Counted from the stretch's first letter, positions 46,691 through 56,475 are shown. The stretch is DNA of 64,000 bases from Pantoea eucalypti (GCF_009646115.1 NZ_CP045720.1:1612001-1676000), one strand, 5' to 3'. Made by a program: numbers and translations. Notes: generated by a model from the sequence alone, not told the origin.

Positions 46691-46721
46691 AAAAAAGCAG
46701 ATATCCGAAGATATCTGCTTT
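46691..46721 (-). terminator. Terminator of the tRNA-Asn gene
   Basis: AGCAGATATC, CGAA loop, GATATCTGCT, with a run of A on the left (T tract on the minus strand). Perfect 10-bp stem 10 bp downstream of the tRNA. Confidence 0.9.
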
Positions 46722-46730
46722 CTCTAATTC

Positions 46731-46806
46731 TGGCTCCTCTGACTGGACTCGAACCAGTGACATACGGATTAACAGTCCGCCGTTCTACCGACTGAACTAC
46801 AGAGGA
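46731..46806 (-). tRNA. tRNA-Asn (anticodon GTT)
   Basis: 76 nt reading on the minus strand from TCCTCTG to the encoded CCA. Acceptor TCCTCTG/CAGAGGA, D-arm AGTTCAGTCGGTAGAAC, anticodon loop CTGTTAA and T-arm CTGGTTCGAGTCCAG all fit. It matches the E. coli asn tRNA that clusters around yeeO. Such tRNAs are frequent island insertion sites. Confidence 0.98.
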
Positions 46807-46909
46807 ATCGTTTGAACGAGGCGAATATTAACGGCGTCGCTCTAAGGTGTCAACAGCAAAAAATACATTATCATTCAACTGGCTAGGTTTAACGCAAAGC
46901 GATCGGGAT

Positions 46910-47683
46910 TTAAGCAGTTTGCGCCGTGTCAGTAGCGATCCGGGTCAGCGGATCCTGCTGATAAAACTGTCGCAGATGCTGATACATGGCGGGAAAGCGT
47001 TCTGCCAGCAGAACCGGGGCCGTAAAGAAATATTCTGAGAGCACAGCGAAGCACTCAGCCGGATCGCTGGCGGCATAAGGATCAATAGTGGCAGCCTGTT
47101 CGCCCACCAGCTCGACCTCACTCTCAATTTCTGCCATCGCGGCACGCAAATCCTTTTCCCACTGCGCCACGTCTCGCAGCGGTATCACCGGAACACCGCT
47201 GGTGTAACCACTGCCGCGCGCATCCAGCTTATGTGCCACCTCATGAATAACCAGATTAAAGCCGGAGAGGTCAAAGGAGTCCTGAATATCCAGCCAGTTG
47301 AGGACTACCGGTCCCTGTGTCCAGCTCTGTCCTGAGTGAACGGCAGGCGCACTGTGAACCAGCCCATGCTCATCCTGCCAGTGATCGTCGACCTCGAATG
47401 GCTCGGGATAGATCAGCACATCGTGAAAACCGTCCAGCCACTCCAGACCCAGCTTCAGGACAGGCAGAGAAAAGAGCAGGGCGATGCGCACGCTGCGCAG
47501 TTCATCAAGCTGTGCACCCTCGAGAGGCACCAGTTTTTTCTGCTGCAGAAAGCGCTTTGCCAGCTCAACCAACGCCTGTTGCTCGTCATTGCTGAGCAGG
47601 CTGAATACCGGCTGTGCCAGACCCTGCTGCCACGGTAATGTAGCCAGCATGTCGTCATGCGTTTTCCAGGGCCATTTAAACAT
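46910..47683 (-). CDS. mtfA: MtfA, Mlc titration factor / zinc peptidase
   Basis: 257 residues from ATG 47683 (GGGAG just upstream); a longer frame to 47749 lacks similarity. Zinc motif HEVAH within [17 protein letters not shown], plus [18 protein letters not shown] with the third ligand. It binds the repressor Mlc and so modulates ptsG in E. coli, and has aminopeptidase activity. Conserved position near tRNA-Asn. Confidence 0.95.
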   Translation of the reverse strand: MFKWPWKTHDDMLATLPWQQGLAQPVFSLLSNDEQQALVELAKRFLQQKKLVPLEGAQLDELRSVRIALLFSLPVLKLGLEWLDGFHDVLIYPEPFEVDDHWQDEHGLVHSAPAVHSGQSWTQGPVVLNWLDIQDSFDLSGFNLVIHEVAHKLDARGSGYTSGVPVIPLRDVAQWEKDLRAAMAEIESEVELVGEQAATIDPYAASDPAECFAVLSEYFFTAPVLLAERFPAMYQHLRQFYQQDPLTRIATDTAQTA

Positions 47684-47854
47684 CGCAACTCCCGCACAGA
47701 ATCGGACTATTTCACTATCCTGACGCGGCAGATATAAAAATGCCAGCATCGAATGCTGGCACCAGTTGCTGGCTACAGGGCTGAAGGCTGTCTATTCAAC
47801 CCGTTAGCGCGACCGTTGTCTGTGATTCAACCCGCAAAGCGCAGGGCTAAAGCA

Positions 47855-48532
47855 TTAGTTGCGTTCGATGCGCTGAAATTCAATGACCCAGACCCAGGGA
47901 TTCACTTCCCAGCTGGTCGCGCCGTACTGTTTTTCCCAGGCTTTGCGATACGCCTCTTTAGGCGATTCTGAGTTGGCGTTCATGGTGAAGAAGTTATTCA
48001 GGAAGTGCGAATCGGTCTGTACGCCCTCTGCCCGGATGTCATCTTCACTGATGTCCTGAATTTTCTCCGCGCGGACGCCGGTAATTTCGAGGTTGATACG
48101 GCTGGCCCAGCGAGGCATATGGATGGCGGTCTGCCAGCCAAACTCTTCGGCCTCTGGCGTACTCAGTGCATGCTGACCCAGCTCATTACTGTCGGCCCGA
48201 TACTGGCAATATTCCGGCAGGCGAAACGGCGTCGGGTCACGTTCATATTCGGCCAGATCGCTCTCTGGCACCATTGGGCCACGCCAGGTTTCACGCACCC
48301 AGAGTATGTCACCCGGTTTGCCATAGGGGCATTGATAGCTGATGTCAGCCATCGACATCATTTTGTAGCCGTGCAGATGGTTAGCACTCACATCGAAGGC
48401 GTGCACGCCCTCGTGATGATCCTGTCCCGGACCGAAAGCCTGAGTTTTCATAATGCGCCGGGTTTGCGTTTGCTGGCCAACCAACAGGGCACGAACACGC
48501 TGTTCGGAAAAAAGAATCGGCCGTTCTTTCAT
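47855..48532 (-). CDS. ASCH-domain protein, phage-like
   Basis: 225 residues beginning MKERPILFSEQRVRALLVGQ, with TQTRRIM close by, the familiar start of ASCH-type proteins found in lambdoid prophages. GDILWVRETW is the domain core, and WEVNPWVWVIEFQRI ends it. Thought to bind RNA or a modified nucleoside. A lone phage-derived gene about 1 kb from tRNA-Asn, with no other phage genes around. Confidence 0.75.
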   Translation of the reverse strand: MKERPILFSEQRVRALLVGQQTQTRRIMKTQAFGPGQDHHEGVHAFDVSANHLHGYKMMSMADISYQCPYGKPGDILWVRETWRGPMVPESDLAEYERDPTPFRLPEYCQYRADSNELGQHALSTPEAEEFGWQTAIHMPRWASRINLEITGVRAEKIQDISEDDIRAEGVQTDSHFLNNFFTMNANSESPKEAYRKAWEKQYGATSWEVNPWVWVIEFQRIERN

Positions 48533-49143
48533 TGATTACCTCTTTTTTATTAGTAGAACCCGGTTACTGCTGTAAACATCCATTCACGTCACATCTCAGA
48601 GTCATCATAAAAGCTTTAAATCATTTTGCTTAATAATTTGTCGCCTGACAGTCACTTTAAAGTTGTCACGTTGGGTATTAAAAAAACGCAAAATGCAAAA
48701 AGCGCACCAACGCTTTAGATATCATGGACGCAACACGACGATTAGCCCGGATACAGTACGTTATAACGATAAAAATAGGAACCTTTTCAGACTTTTTCGC
48801 CTGCTTTTGTGCACAGTTTTACAATTAAACACGTGACAAAAAAAAGTTAAACAGGGTCTGTATTATCGGTTAAACATCGACAAAACATTACAGCTGTTAA
48901 ACTAATTTTCTTAGCAGCAATTCACTGAGGAAAGGCTGAAAACCGCCGAAATTGCGGTTATTGTGTAACAGAGATGCTATACAGATGATCCAGATCTCAT
49001 TTTTCTGCCCGAAAAACTGGCAGCGCCGCTCTTTTCAACAGCACTGTAAAAAAAGTGTCATTAGCCAGTCGCTATGATGGCTTGCCGTTCGTGCACTGAA
49101 CACGACAGAGAATCTGCTGTCGGTCACTACAGGGAGATAGACT
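48533..49143. other. AT-rich intergenic region
   Basis: About 610 bp with no supported gene. It contains a small hairpin AACCGC-N7-GCGGTT (48951-48969) without a T tract. Both flanking genes are transcribed away from it, so two promoters are expected. Confidence 0.45.
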
Positions 49144-49848
49144 ATGTCACTCACACTCTGGCAATCTCGCTATGAAAGCTGGTTTCAGGCGAACTGGATC
49201 CACGACGACGGCGCGCACGATATTGCCCATTTACGGCGCGTCTGGATGAGCGCGCAGCGAATCATGACGGGTACACCCGCTGATCCATTGGTAGTGCTCA
49301 CCGCCTGTTATTTTCACGATGTGGTTAATCTGCCAAAAAATCATCCGGAACGTCATCTCGCCTCAACCTATGCCGCCACGGAAACCCAGCGCATTCTGCA
49401 GCAGGACTTTCTCGATTTCCCTGCTGAGAAGATTGATGCGGTGATGCATGCCGTTAAAACTCACAGTTTCAGTGCTGGCATACCGCCTCAGACACTGGAA
49501 GCTAAAATCGTCCAGGATGCTGACCGGCTGGAGTCACTGGGCGCAATCGGACTGGCGCGCGTTTTTTACACGGCGGGTGCGCTGAATCGTCCGTTATTTG
49601 ACAGTCAGGACCCGCTGGGCAGAGATCGCGAGCTGAATGATGTTAAGTGGACGCTGGACCATTTCCAGAAGAAGCTGTTGCGCCTGCCGGAAACCATGCA
49701 CACCGAAACCGGCCGCATGTTAGCTGAGCATAACGCCGATTTCCTGGTGCGCTACATGGCGAAACTTTATGCCGAACTGCAGGGCAATCTGGTGGGGCTG
49801 GATGAGGGCGTACTGCGTGACTTCACCCCATTGAAAACTGAATATTAA
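49144..49848 (+). CDS. yedJ: HD-domain phosphohydrolase YedJ
   Basis: 234 residues (E. coli 231). The HD metal site is in HDIAHLRRVW and CYFHDVVNLPK, with a later QDADRLESLGAIGLAR supplying the final Asp. Predicted metal-dependent phosphohydrolase of unknown nucleotide substrate. GGGAGA upstream of the ATG. Gene order next to dcm is as in E. coli. Confidence 0.93.
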   Translation: MSLTLWQSRYESWFQANWIHDDGAHDIAHLRRVWMSAQRIMTGTPADPLVVLTACYFHDVVNLPKNHPERHLASTYAATETQRILQQDFLDFPAEKIDAVMHAVKTHSFSAGIPPQTLEAKIVQDADRLESLGAIGLARVFYTAGALNRPLFDSQDPLGRDRELNDVKWTLDHFQKKLLRLPETMHTETGRMLAEHNADFLVRYMAKLYAELQGNLVGLDEGVLRDFTPLKTEY

Positions 49849-49919
49849 ATTTTTATGACAGTATATTAATCGAAACGGGCATCCGGTAGCGTGTAGCGAT
49901 AACAAAAAGGAGCTGCCCG

Positions 49920-50201
49920 ATGACCGAAACTGTTAATTTAACAATTAAAATTGATCCTGAGTTGAAAGAAACGATTAAACAGCTGGCGCTGGAAAACCAG
50001 ATTTCAATGAGTCAGGAAATTGTGCAACGTTTGCAGGCCAGTCTGGAAACGCATCCCCATCCGGCGATTGATAATCAGGACATCACCGAAGAGGGGACTG
50101 AGGGATCAGGTGCCACTGACGTGAAATCCGATGGATTGAGCGCCAGCGAGTTGAAGCAGATTCGTCTGCTGCTCAAGAAACAGAGCAAGAAGAAGAAATA
50201 A
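49920..50201 (+). CDS. Ribbon-helix-helix (Arc-type) protein
   Basis: 93 residues. The N-terminal 45 form a ribbon-helix-helix: NLTIKIDPELKETI as the beta-strand and first helix, then ISMSQEIVQRL. An acidic, Ser/Gly-rich linker and a Lys-rich tail KKQSKKKK follow. It is probably a DNA-binding repressor or an antitoxin without an evident toxin. AAAGGAG precedes the ATG, and a strong terminator follows directly. Confidence 0.75.
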   Translation: MTETVNLTIKIDPELKETIKQLALENQISMSQEIVQRLQASLETHPHPAIDNQDITEEGTEGSGATDVKSDGLSASELKQIRLLLKKQSKKKK

Positions 50202-50208
50202 AACAGAA

Positions 50209-50234
50209 ACCCGTCGCAGGACGGGTTTTTTTAT
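50209..50234 (+). terminator. Rho-independent terminator
   Basis: ACCCGTC, GCAG loop, GACGGGT, then TTTTTTT. Perfect stem between the ribbon-helix-helix gene and the convergent dcm. Confidence 0.92.
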
Positions 50235-50244
50235 TTCAGAACCA

Positions 50245-51621
50245 TTACGATTTCAGCTGACGTATATGTGGCAGCAGCAGCTGCGCGACTGCCGCAAACA
50301 CCGGCACAACCACCGAGTTCCCAAACTGTTTATAAGCCTGCGTGTCCGAGACCGGAATGCGGAACGGCTCACGGCCAGGCACATCGAAGCCCATCAGACG
50401 GGCGCACTCGCGCGGGGAGAGACGACGGGGCCGTCGTGCCATATTGTCTGCATCCTGAAACGCTGCTTCGCCAACAGCGCTATCCCAGCCGCGGTCAATC
50501 AGAATTTCTGAGCCATCTTTATAGTACCGCGCCGACAGCGTTCGCACGCAGCAATCAGGATTACGCGGATCGTTAAGACCAAAACCAAAGCCATTGCCTT
50601 TCGCTTTGTGTTTTTTTGCATACTGGTAGAGGTAGCGCCATAACACCGGCGACAGAATGTATTTGTCGTCTGGCGCGCGCTCCAGCAGGCTCTGCAGGCT
50701 GGGCACCTGCGCCGGATAGAAACGGCGAATGTCGCGTAGCGTAAAGTCCTGCTTCTTCAGGTCGCGGCGGATACCCACCAGCACAATGCGTTCGCGATGC
50801 TGTGGCAGAAAGTGACGCGCGTCGATCACTTTGGCGTCCGGGCTACCGGCTCCGGCATCGGCCACGTCATAGCCCAGCTCATCCAGCGTCTCCATGATAA
50901 TGGCGAAGGTGCGGCCTTTATCATGGCTCTTAAGGTTTTTCACATTCTCCAGCACAAAGAAGGGCGGTTTCTTGGCGGCCAGAATACGGGCGACATCGAA
51001 AAACAGTGTGCCCTGCACCTGACACTCAAAACCGTGCGCGCGTCCCATCGCATTTTTCTTGCTGACGCCCGCCAGCGAAAAGGGCTGACAGGGAAAACCC
51101 GCCAGCAGTACCTGGTGATCAGGGATCGCCGCATCAATCGCGCGGTAAATCGCGTCGTCATCGGTCAGACCTTCCGGCTGGGTAACCTGACGGATATCGG
51201 TATTAAAGTGATGCTCCAGCGGATCGCTGTAGTGATTGGCTTTGTAAGTGCGAACCGCCTCTTTATTCCATTCACTGGTGAAGACGCACTTGCCGCCAAT
51301 TGCCTCGAATCCTTTACGAATGCCGCCAATCCCGGCAAAAAGATCGATGAAACGAAACTCAGGATTATCATAATGGGCCGGTCGGGTCGGCAGCAGACTT
51401 TGCAGCAGCGACAGCTCCGCCTCGCACAACGGCGGCAAGGCGCTTTTACCCTGACGGATCCGGTTCAGCAGTGATGGCGTCCAGCAGGAAAACCCTGCCT
51501 GATGCAGGCGGGCCGTAAGATCACGAACTGAATAGATTGCCAGCACCTGCTGAACGAGGTCAGACGCGTCAGCAGATGAGGGTGCAGCAGAGAGTGGGGC
51601 AGCGAGAGCGGCGGAATGCAT
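50245..51621 (-). CDS. dcm: DNA cytosine C5-methyltransferase Dcm
   Basis: 458 residues. C5-methyltransferase motifs in order: [17 protein letters not shown] (I), [11 protein letters not shown] with the catalytic Cys (IV), FVLENVKNL (VI), [10 protein letters not shown] (VIII) and [10 protein letters not shown] (X). It methylates the inner C of CCWGG in enterics. In E. coli vsr overlaps its end on the same strand, but here vsr is on the other side and divergent. Confidence 0.95.
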   Translation of the reverse strand: MHSAALAAPLSAAPSSADASDLVQQVLAIYSVRDLTARLHQAGFSCWTPSLLNRIRQGKSALPPLCEAELSLLQSLLPTRPAHYDNPEFRFIDLFAGIGGIRKGFEAIGGKCVFTSEWNKEAVRTYKANHYSDPLEHHFNTDIRQVTQPEGLTDDDAIYRAIDAAIPDHQVLLAGFPCQPFSLAGVSKKNAMGRAHGFECQVQGTLFFDVARILAAKKPPFFVLENVKNLKSHDKGRTFAIIMETLDELGYDVADAGAGSPDAKVIDARHFLPQHRERIVLVGIRRDLKKQDFTLRDIRRFYPAQVPSLQSLLERAPDDKYILSPVLWRYLYQYAKKHKAKGNGFGFGLNDPRNPDCCVRTLSARYYKDGSEILIDRGWDSAVGEAAFQDADNMARRPRRLSPRECARLMGFDVPGREPFRIPVSDTQAYKQFGNSVVVPVFAAVAQLLLPHIRQLKS

Positions 51622-51811
51622 GCGTTTTTCCTTAACAGTAAGGTGCCTATGCTATCACTCCAGACGCTATGAGGAAATTGCCGGGATGTGCCCCGTGCCA
51701 GCGCCCCGGAAAGTTCTGTTTTTGCGGCATACTCTCCGAACTCATCCGGCGACAGCTTTCGCTTTTCGTGGCGCAGACTAAAGTTACAGAACCAGCAAAA
51801 AAGGAGAGGTT

Positions 51812-52291
51812 ATGGCTGATGTTCACTCCAGCGAAACGCGCAGCAAAAATATGCGTGCTATTCGCGCTCAGGATACGGCCATTGAGCAACGTATTGCACT
51901 GTTGCTGAAAGACCGGGGATTCAGCTTTCGCGTGCAGGATAAAAACCTGCCGGGTCGGCCTGATTTCGTTCTGACAGAACAGCAGGCAATCATCTTTGTT
52001 CATGGCTGTTTCTGGCATCGCCATCACTGCTATCTGTTTAAGATGCCGGCGACGCGAACAGAGTTCTGGACCGGCAAAATCAACAGCAATGTTGAACGTG
52101 ATCGGCGCTATGTGCGCCAGCTGCAGGAGGGCGGCTGGAAAGTACTGATCATCTGGGAGTGTGCGCTACGGGGCAAACTGCGCCTGACGGATCAGGATCT
52201 GCTGGAGCGGCTGGAGGAGTGGCTGATGGCGATGTCGGAGAGTGCCGAGGTCGACCATCAGGGTATTCATCATTACAACGCTGATTGCTAA
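51812..52291 (+). CDS. vsr: Very short patch repair endonuclease Vsr
   Basis: 159 residues. NMRAIRAQDTAIEQ opens the fold, RPDFVL contains the catalytic Asp (about residue 51), and HGCFWHRHHC with downstream residues forms the zinc-bearing core. It nicks T:G mismatches produced by deamination of Dcm-methylated sites. AAGGAGAGG lies upstream. The divergent layout relative to dcm (190 bp apart) differs from the E. coli dcm-vsr overlap. Confidence 0.95.
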   Translation: MADVHSSETRSKNMRAIRAQDTAIEQRIALLLKDRGFSFRVQDKNLPGRPDFVLTEQQAIIFVHGCFWHRHHCYLFKMPATRTEFWTGKINSNVERDRRYVRQLQEGGWKVLIIWECALRGKLRLTDQDLLERLEEWLMAMSESAEVDHQGIHHYNADC

Positions 52292-52342
52292 TCAGGAACA
52301 TAATTGGTTAGATCTGCGCTTTCTCCGTGGCCAGGAGCCTAA

Positions 52343-52618
52343 ATGAGCAGCATAAAACTGACGGTAAAACGCCTCTATCAGATTCGTGACGAGCGGATGG
52401 TTAACACCAAAGCGACTGCGCGGGTCTACTGCGGTGACAGGCTTATTGCCACGGAGGAGATTACCGGCATGACCGAAAGCCCGGTCAGCAAATATTTGCA
52501 TGCTGAAGGCAAAGCAGGTGAGACGGTACGGGTGGAGTGGGATTGTGAGGGCATCGCAGAGATGACCGTTACGGAAATTGAGCGCTGCCCATGTTGTCAA
52601 CATAACGAACCAGACTAA
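52343..52618 (+). CDS. Hypothetical 91-residue protein with C-terminal Cys motif
   Basis: Begins [20 protein letters not shown] and is beta-rich, with a CPCC motif ([11 protein letters not shown]) at the very end that could bind a metal. AGGAG supplies the start. It lies 11 bp before yedI, so the two may be co-transcribed. I do not recognise the family. Confidence 0.65.
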   Translation: MSSIKLTVKRLYQIRDERMVNTKATARVYCGDRLIATEEITGMTESPVSKYLHAEGKAGETVRVEWDCEGIAEMTVTEIERCPCCQHNEPD

Positions 52619-52629
52619 GGATAAGAATT

Positions 52630-53541
52630 TTGGCAGGCACCAGTTTACTGACTTTACTTGATGATATTGCAACACTTCTGGACGATATTTCCGTCATGGG
52701 GAAAGTGGCGGCAAAAAAAACCGCTGGCGTACTGGGCGACGATCTGTCGCTGAATGCACAGCAGGTCACCGGCGTAAAAGCCAATCGTGAGCTGCCTGTG
52801 GTCTGGGGCGTTGCCAAGGGCTCGTTCCTCAACAAACTGATCCTGGTGCCCATGGCGTTGGTCATCTCTGCGTTTGCGCCCTGGCTTATCACGCCGCTGC
52901 TGATGATTGGCGGGGCCTATCTCTGTTACGAAGGCGTTGAAAAGGTCATGCACACGCTACAACAGGATAAGCAGAGCAAATCACCGGAAGCGCGCAAGCA
53001 GCGACTTGACTCACTGGCTAAAGAGAATGCGGCAGAGTTCGAGAAGAAGAAGATCAAAGGGGCGGTGCGCACGGATTTCATTCTCTCTGCTGAAATTGTC
53101 GCGATTACCTTAGGGATTGTGTCGGACGCACCGCTGCTTAACCAGGTGATTATTCTGGCGGGCATCGCGATTCTGGTCACCATTGGCGTGTACGGCATCG
53201 TGGCCGCCATCGTGAAAATTGATGACCTTGGCTTCTGGCTGCGTGAAAAAACCTCGCGGCTTGCGCAGGGCATCGGCAGCGTGCTGCTGGCTGCAGCGCC
53301 CTGGTTGATGAAGCTTCTTTCAGTGGTCGGCACCATCGCGATGTTCCTTGTGGGTGGTGGCATCGTGGTGCATGGCATTGAACCGCTGCATCACCTCATC
53401 GGGCAAGTCAGCAGCGGCTTTAACGGCTGGATCGCCATGCTCCTGAGTAATGGCGCAAACCTGGTGCTTGGTTTTATCATTGGGTCGATCGTGCTGTTAG
53501 TGGTTAACCTTATTGCCAGAGTGCGCGGAAAATCGGTATAA
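52630..53541 (+). CDS. yedI: DUF808 inner-membrane protein YedI
   Basis: 303 residues (E. coli 305), with TTG as start (AAGGATAAGAATT before it). It begins [19 protein letters not shown] and carries [31 protein letters not shown] and [16 protein letters not shown], all characteristic of YedI. Five to seven membrane helices. Function unknown. Confidence 0.94.
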   Translation: MAGTSLLTLLDDIATLLDDISVMGKVAAKKTAGVLGDDLSLNAQQVTGVKANRELPVVWGVAKGSFLNKLILVPMALVISAFAPWLITPLLMIGGAYLCYEGVEKVMHTLQQDKQSKSPEARKQRLDSLAKENAAEFEKKKIKGAVRTDFILSAEIVAITLGIVSDAPLLNQVIILAGIAILVTIGVYGIVAAIVKIDDLGFWLREKTSRLAQGIGSVLLAAAPWLMKLLSVVGTIAMFLVGGGIVVHGIEPLHHLIGQVSSGFNGWIAMLLSNGANLVLGFIIGSIVLLVVNLIARVRGKSV

Positions 53542-53574
53542 AGCGCACTGTGATTTACGGTCAGGAGAATGACG

Positions 53575-53706
53575 ATGAACGACGACATGTTTGAATTTGA
53601 TATCGACGCACAACTTGAGCAGGCTGAAGCGAAAGCGGAGAAAAAAGCCAGCGAAGTGCCGGATGATCTCGGCGACGAAGCCGATTGCGAAGGCTGTAAA
53701 ATCTGA
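53575..53706 (+). CDS. Small acidic protein with C-terminal CxxC, 43 residues
   Basis: ATG 53575 with AGGAGAA upstream. An acidic, Ala/Glu/Lys-rich helix (AQLEQAEAKAEKKASE) is followed by DCEGCKI at the C-terminus, so Cys39-x-x-Cys42 could bind metal or form a disulfide. It sits 33 bp after yedI and is closed by a strong terminator, so it is likely a real gene. Function unknown. Confidence 0.65.
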   Translation: MNDDMFEFDIDAQLEQAEAKAEKKASEVPDDLGDEADCEGCKI

Positions 53707-53727
53707 CGTCAGCGTCAAGACTTCATC

Positions 53728-53757
53728 AAAGCGGATAAGTTTTTATCCGCTTTTTTT
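53728..53757 (+). terminator. Rho-independent terminator
   Basis: AAAGCGGATAA, short T-rich loop, TTATCCGCTTT, then T tract to 53757. Confidence 0.93.
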
Positions 53758-53894
53758 ATTTTCCGCATATCCAGCTGATTAATTCCGAATTTGCCCTTTT
53801 TTTGCGTGCCTTAACAGGCAGGAACCTTCTTCGCCTGCTATAAAGAAAATAGTCACTCAGGTTAATAACACACAGGTAATCAAAGGAGCGCAAT

Positions 53895-54071
53895 ATGGTT
53901 TTCGCAATCAGTGAAGAAGTGCAGCACAAGGAACAGGGACAGACGATGGTGGTGACCGGCTTCGCGAGTGGCATGGTGGAATGCCGCTGGTACGACGGTT
54001 ATGCTGTGCGCAGTGAAGCCTTTCGTAGTGATGAGCTGAGCGCCCTGAATCCTGAGCAACTGGCGAGCTAA
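53895..54071 (+). CDS. yodC: YodC, DUF2158 family protein
   Basis: 58 residues from ATG 53895 (AAAGGAGCG before it). FAISEEVQHKEQGQTMVVTG and GMVECRWYDGYAVRSEAF match E. coli YodC (60 residues) closely. A small beta-barrel-like cytoplasmic protein of unknown role. Closed by a hairpin at 54081. Confidence 0.9.
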   Translation: MVFAISEEVQHKEQGQTMVVTGFASGMVECRWYDGYAVRSEAFRSDELSALNPEQLAS

Positions 54072-54080
54072 TAGCATACA

Positions 54081-54109
54081 GGCCTGTGGGTCCAGTGACC
54101 CGCCAGGCC
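54081..54109 (+). terminator. Hairpin after yodC
   Basis: GGCCTG and CAGGCC enclose an inner GGGTC/GACCC stem. No strong T tract follows. It may still serve as terminator between yodC and the convergent gpgS. Confidence 0.5.
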
Positions 54110-54156
54110 CGCTTAAAGTTTATTGATGGCCCGGCACGTCCCTGTGCCGTCCTGTT

Positions 54157-55377
54157 TCAGACATTCCCGTCGTTATCCTCTTCAACGGCCTGATAGATAC
54201 GCTGCAGCACGTCCGGAAAAGCAGACTGGACACGGCTCCAGCTCGGTATAAACGGCTTATCGTTAGGTCGCTCAATAAAAGCCTGGCCCGCTTCCAGAAT
54301 GGACTGGGTAAACATCTCTACTGCTGCCTCTTCCACATGCTGATCAAACTTCAGCCCGTTCATCGCCGCCTCGTGGTTATAGGTCTCCATCATATCCAGC
54401 GCATTACGGTAATAGGTTGCTTTCAGCACACGAAACGAGTCGCTGGTCAACGGCACACCCATGGTGGCGAGCTTACGCAGCAGTGACTGGACGATATCGC
54501 TGCTCATACGCTTCAGGCCGCCGGTGCCATCATCTTCCGCCAGTGGCTGATGCTTGTGATCGTAATTATCGGCGATTTCCACCTGGCACGACTGACGGGT
54601 GGTGTAGTTGCGGTAAATCTCTGACAGCACACCAATCTCAAGCCCCCAGTCGCCGGGGATTTTAATGCCGTTCAGCACATGGGTTCGCATAGCGAACTCG
54701 CCGGAGAGCGGATAGCGGAAGCTCGACAGATAATCCAGATATTCGGAATGGCCATAGACTTTTTGCAGCGAGCGCAGCAGCGGCCCGACCAGAAGACGGC
54801 CTACGCGGCCATTAAGCTTGCCATCCGCAACCCGCGCATAGAACCCTTTACAGAATTCATACTGAAATGCCGGGTTTGCCAGCGGGTAAAGCAGACGGGC
54901 CAGCATGCCGCGCTCATAGGTGACAATATCGCAGTCATGCAATGCCACACAGCTGGTGCGGTCCGACGCCAGGGTATAACCGGTACAAAACCAGACATTG
55001 CGGCCTTTACCCGGATTGGTGGGTGACAGACCCTCTTTATCCAGCTCCGCATCGATCGCCTTGAGGCGTGGGCCATCGTTCCACAGAATGCGATGCCGTT
55101 GCGGCAGACGGGAGAAGAATTCCCGGGCAAACAGGAACTGGTCGCGGTCAGCGCGGTCCAGACCAATCACGATTTCATCCAGATAAGGCACTTTAGCCAG
55201 TTCATCAACGATTTTTGTCAGCGCCGGGCCTTCAAGTTCGGAAAATAGCGATGGCAGGATCAGCCCCATTTTGCGTTTGCGGGCAAAGCGTACCATCTCT
55301 TTTTCCAGCGACTCCACACTGCGGTGGGTAAGGTTGTGGAAGTTAGTGATTACGCCATTCTGGTAAAAGTCACTCAT
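54157..55377 (-). CDS. gpgS: Glucosyl-3-phosphoglycerate synthase-like glycosyltransferase
   Basis: 406 residues. A GT-A fold glycosyltransferase with the nucleotide-sugar metal motif Asp148-Cys-Asp150 (ALHDCDIVT) and a GKGRNVWFCTGY donor-site segment. The paired phosphatase gene upstream (30 bp gap) completes a two-step route: NDP-glucose plus 3-phosphoglycerate to glucosyl-3-phosphoglycerate, then glucosylglycerate, an osmolyte known in soft-rot relatives. Mannosyl as donor cannot be ruled out from sequence. Confidence 0.85.
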   Translation of the reverse strand: MSDFYQNGVITNFHNLTHRSVESLEKEMVRFARKRKMGLILPSLFSELEGPALTKIVDELAKVPYLDEIVIGLDRADRDQFLFAREFFSRLPQRHRILWNDGPRLKAIDAELDKEGLSPTNPGKGRNVWFCTGYTLASDRTSCVALHDCDIVTYERGMLARLLYPLANPAFQYEFCKGFYARVADGKLNGRVGRLLVGPLLRSLQKVYGHSEYLDYLSSFRYPLSGEFAMRTHVLNGIKIPGDWGLEIGVLSEIYRNYTTRQSCQVEIADNYDHKHQPLAEDDGTGGLKRMSSDIVQSLLRKLATMGVPLTSDSFRVLKATYYRNALDMMETYNHEAAMNGLKFDQHVEEAAVEMFTQSILEAGQAFIERPNDKPFIPSWSRVQSAFPDVLQRIYQAVEEDNDGNV

Positions 55378-55407
55378 CGCATCATCCTTTTAATGCCCGT
55401 GGGCAGC

Positions 55408-56199
55408 TTATTGAGATTGAGTCAGAAAATAATCCAGCCCTTCACGCCAGCCTTCAGGGCCATGATGAGCCGTGTGATAAACCTGAGCAGGGTCGGTCCG
55501 GCTGAGTGTCACCGGCGTTTTACTGTAGCCTTTAATCACCACGGCAAAATCAACCGCATCCAGCATCGGCGCATCATTAGGCCCGTCGCCCAGACCGATT
55601 GTGGTGCGTGTCTCTCCGGGGAAGTGATCCAGCAGCCAGCGCAGCGCTTCGCCTTTGCCGCTCCCGGCGGGCAGCACATGCCAGAAACGTCCGCCCTGGG
55701 TCAGCGCAAGACCTTCAGCGCGAAGTGCGTCATGAAAACGGTCAAAGGCTTCGTCACTGTCGCGCCAGACAATGACTTCAGAAGCGTCGCGCTGACGGGA
55801 CAGCGCTGATTCCGCTTCGCTTAATCCAGTCATTGAGGCAACTTGCGGATCAGAGAAGTCATGAAAACCGGTAAAGCGAAAATCTTTTTTTAAAGCAGCC
55901 AGGCGCAGACAGAGGTTGTCATAAGTCAGCGTGTTATCAGGCAGGCGAATCCGCTGTTGATCCTGTGTCTGTATCACTGCGCCATTCTCAGCAATAAACG
56001 GCGAACCGCTGATGCCGAGCCTTTTTTGCAGCGGAATAATTTCGGCCGCTGTTTTGCTGGAACAGATCACCAGCGGAACCGCATGGTGTTTCAGCGTGTT
56101 GAGCCACTCGGTGGCCGCATCCCAGCGATAGGTATGATGGTCCAGTAGTGAACCATCCAGATCGGTAATAACCATTAACGGCTGGTGGAGATCGGGCAT
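55408..56199 (-). CDS. mpgP: Mannosyl/glucosyl-3-phosphoglycerate phosphatase (HAD family)
   Basis: 263 residues from ATG 56199 (AGGAG just upstream); the long frame to 56451 has no matching extension. HAD nucleophile Asp13 in ITDLDGSLLDHH, ICSSKTAAEI as motif II and GLGDGPNDAPML as motif IV. Homologous to E. coli YedP. It removes the phosphate from the GpgS product. First gene of the mpgP-gpgS operon, transcribed away from the DsrA-like gene. Confidence 0.92.
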   Translation of the reverse strand: MPDLHQPLMVITDLDGSLLDHHTYRWDAATEWLNTLKHHAVPLVICSSKTAAEIIPLQKRLGISGSPFIAENGAVIQTQDQQRIRLPDNTLTYDNLCLRLAALKKDFRFTGFHDFSDPQVASMTGLSEAESALSRQRDASEVIVWRDSDEAFDRFHDALRAEGLALTQGGRFWHVLPAGSGKGEALRWLLDHFPGETRTTIGLGDGPNDAPMLDAVDFAVVIKGYSKTPVTLSRTDPAQVYHTAHHGPEGWREGLDYFLTQSQ

Positions 56200-56475
56200 T
56201 AACAGGCTCCTTTCATCACGTTCGCGGCTAAAGCGGCGATTTTTCAATATTATAGTTGAATATGGCTCACACTTTTTTTCCTGCGTCATTGGCCCGAAAT
56301 CCAGGATAATTCTTAAAACCAGGTCGCAATAATCCGAGGGATGCATGAAGTGTGCGGGGCGCAATGACCAGCTGGCGCGGTGTTTCCGGTAACATTTTTC
56401 CATATCTGTCTGACATGTTGCAAAAATGTGCATATCTGATGCTTGTTTCAATCCAGGGATAGGGTAATCTGCAGA
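56200..56475. other. Upstream region of mpgP and the DsrA-like RNA
   Basis: About 276 bp without a gene that must hold both divergent promoters. A TAATCT at 56465-56470 could be the -10 of the RNA. Confidence 0.45.

Noticed and set aside
46425..46763. A 112-codon minus-strand frame next to tRNA-Asn
   Set aside because: It runs through the tRNA 3' half and its terminator, so it cannot be a real gene.
46731..48532. Possible integrated island at tRNA-Asn with the ASCH gene as prophage cargo
   Set aside because: No integrase, no duplicated tRNA end and syntenic mtfA in between; a single phage-like gene is not enough.
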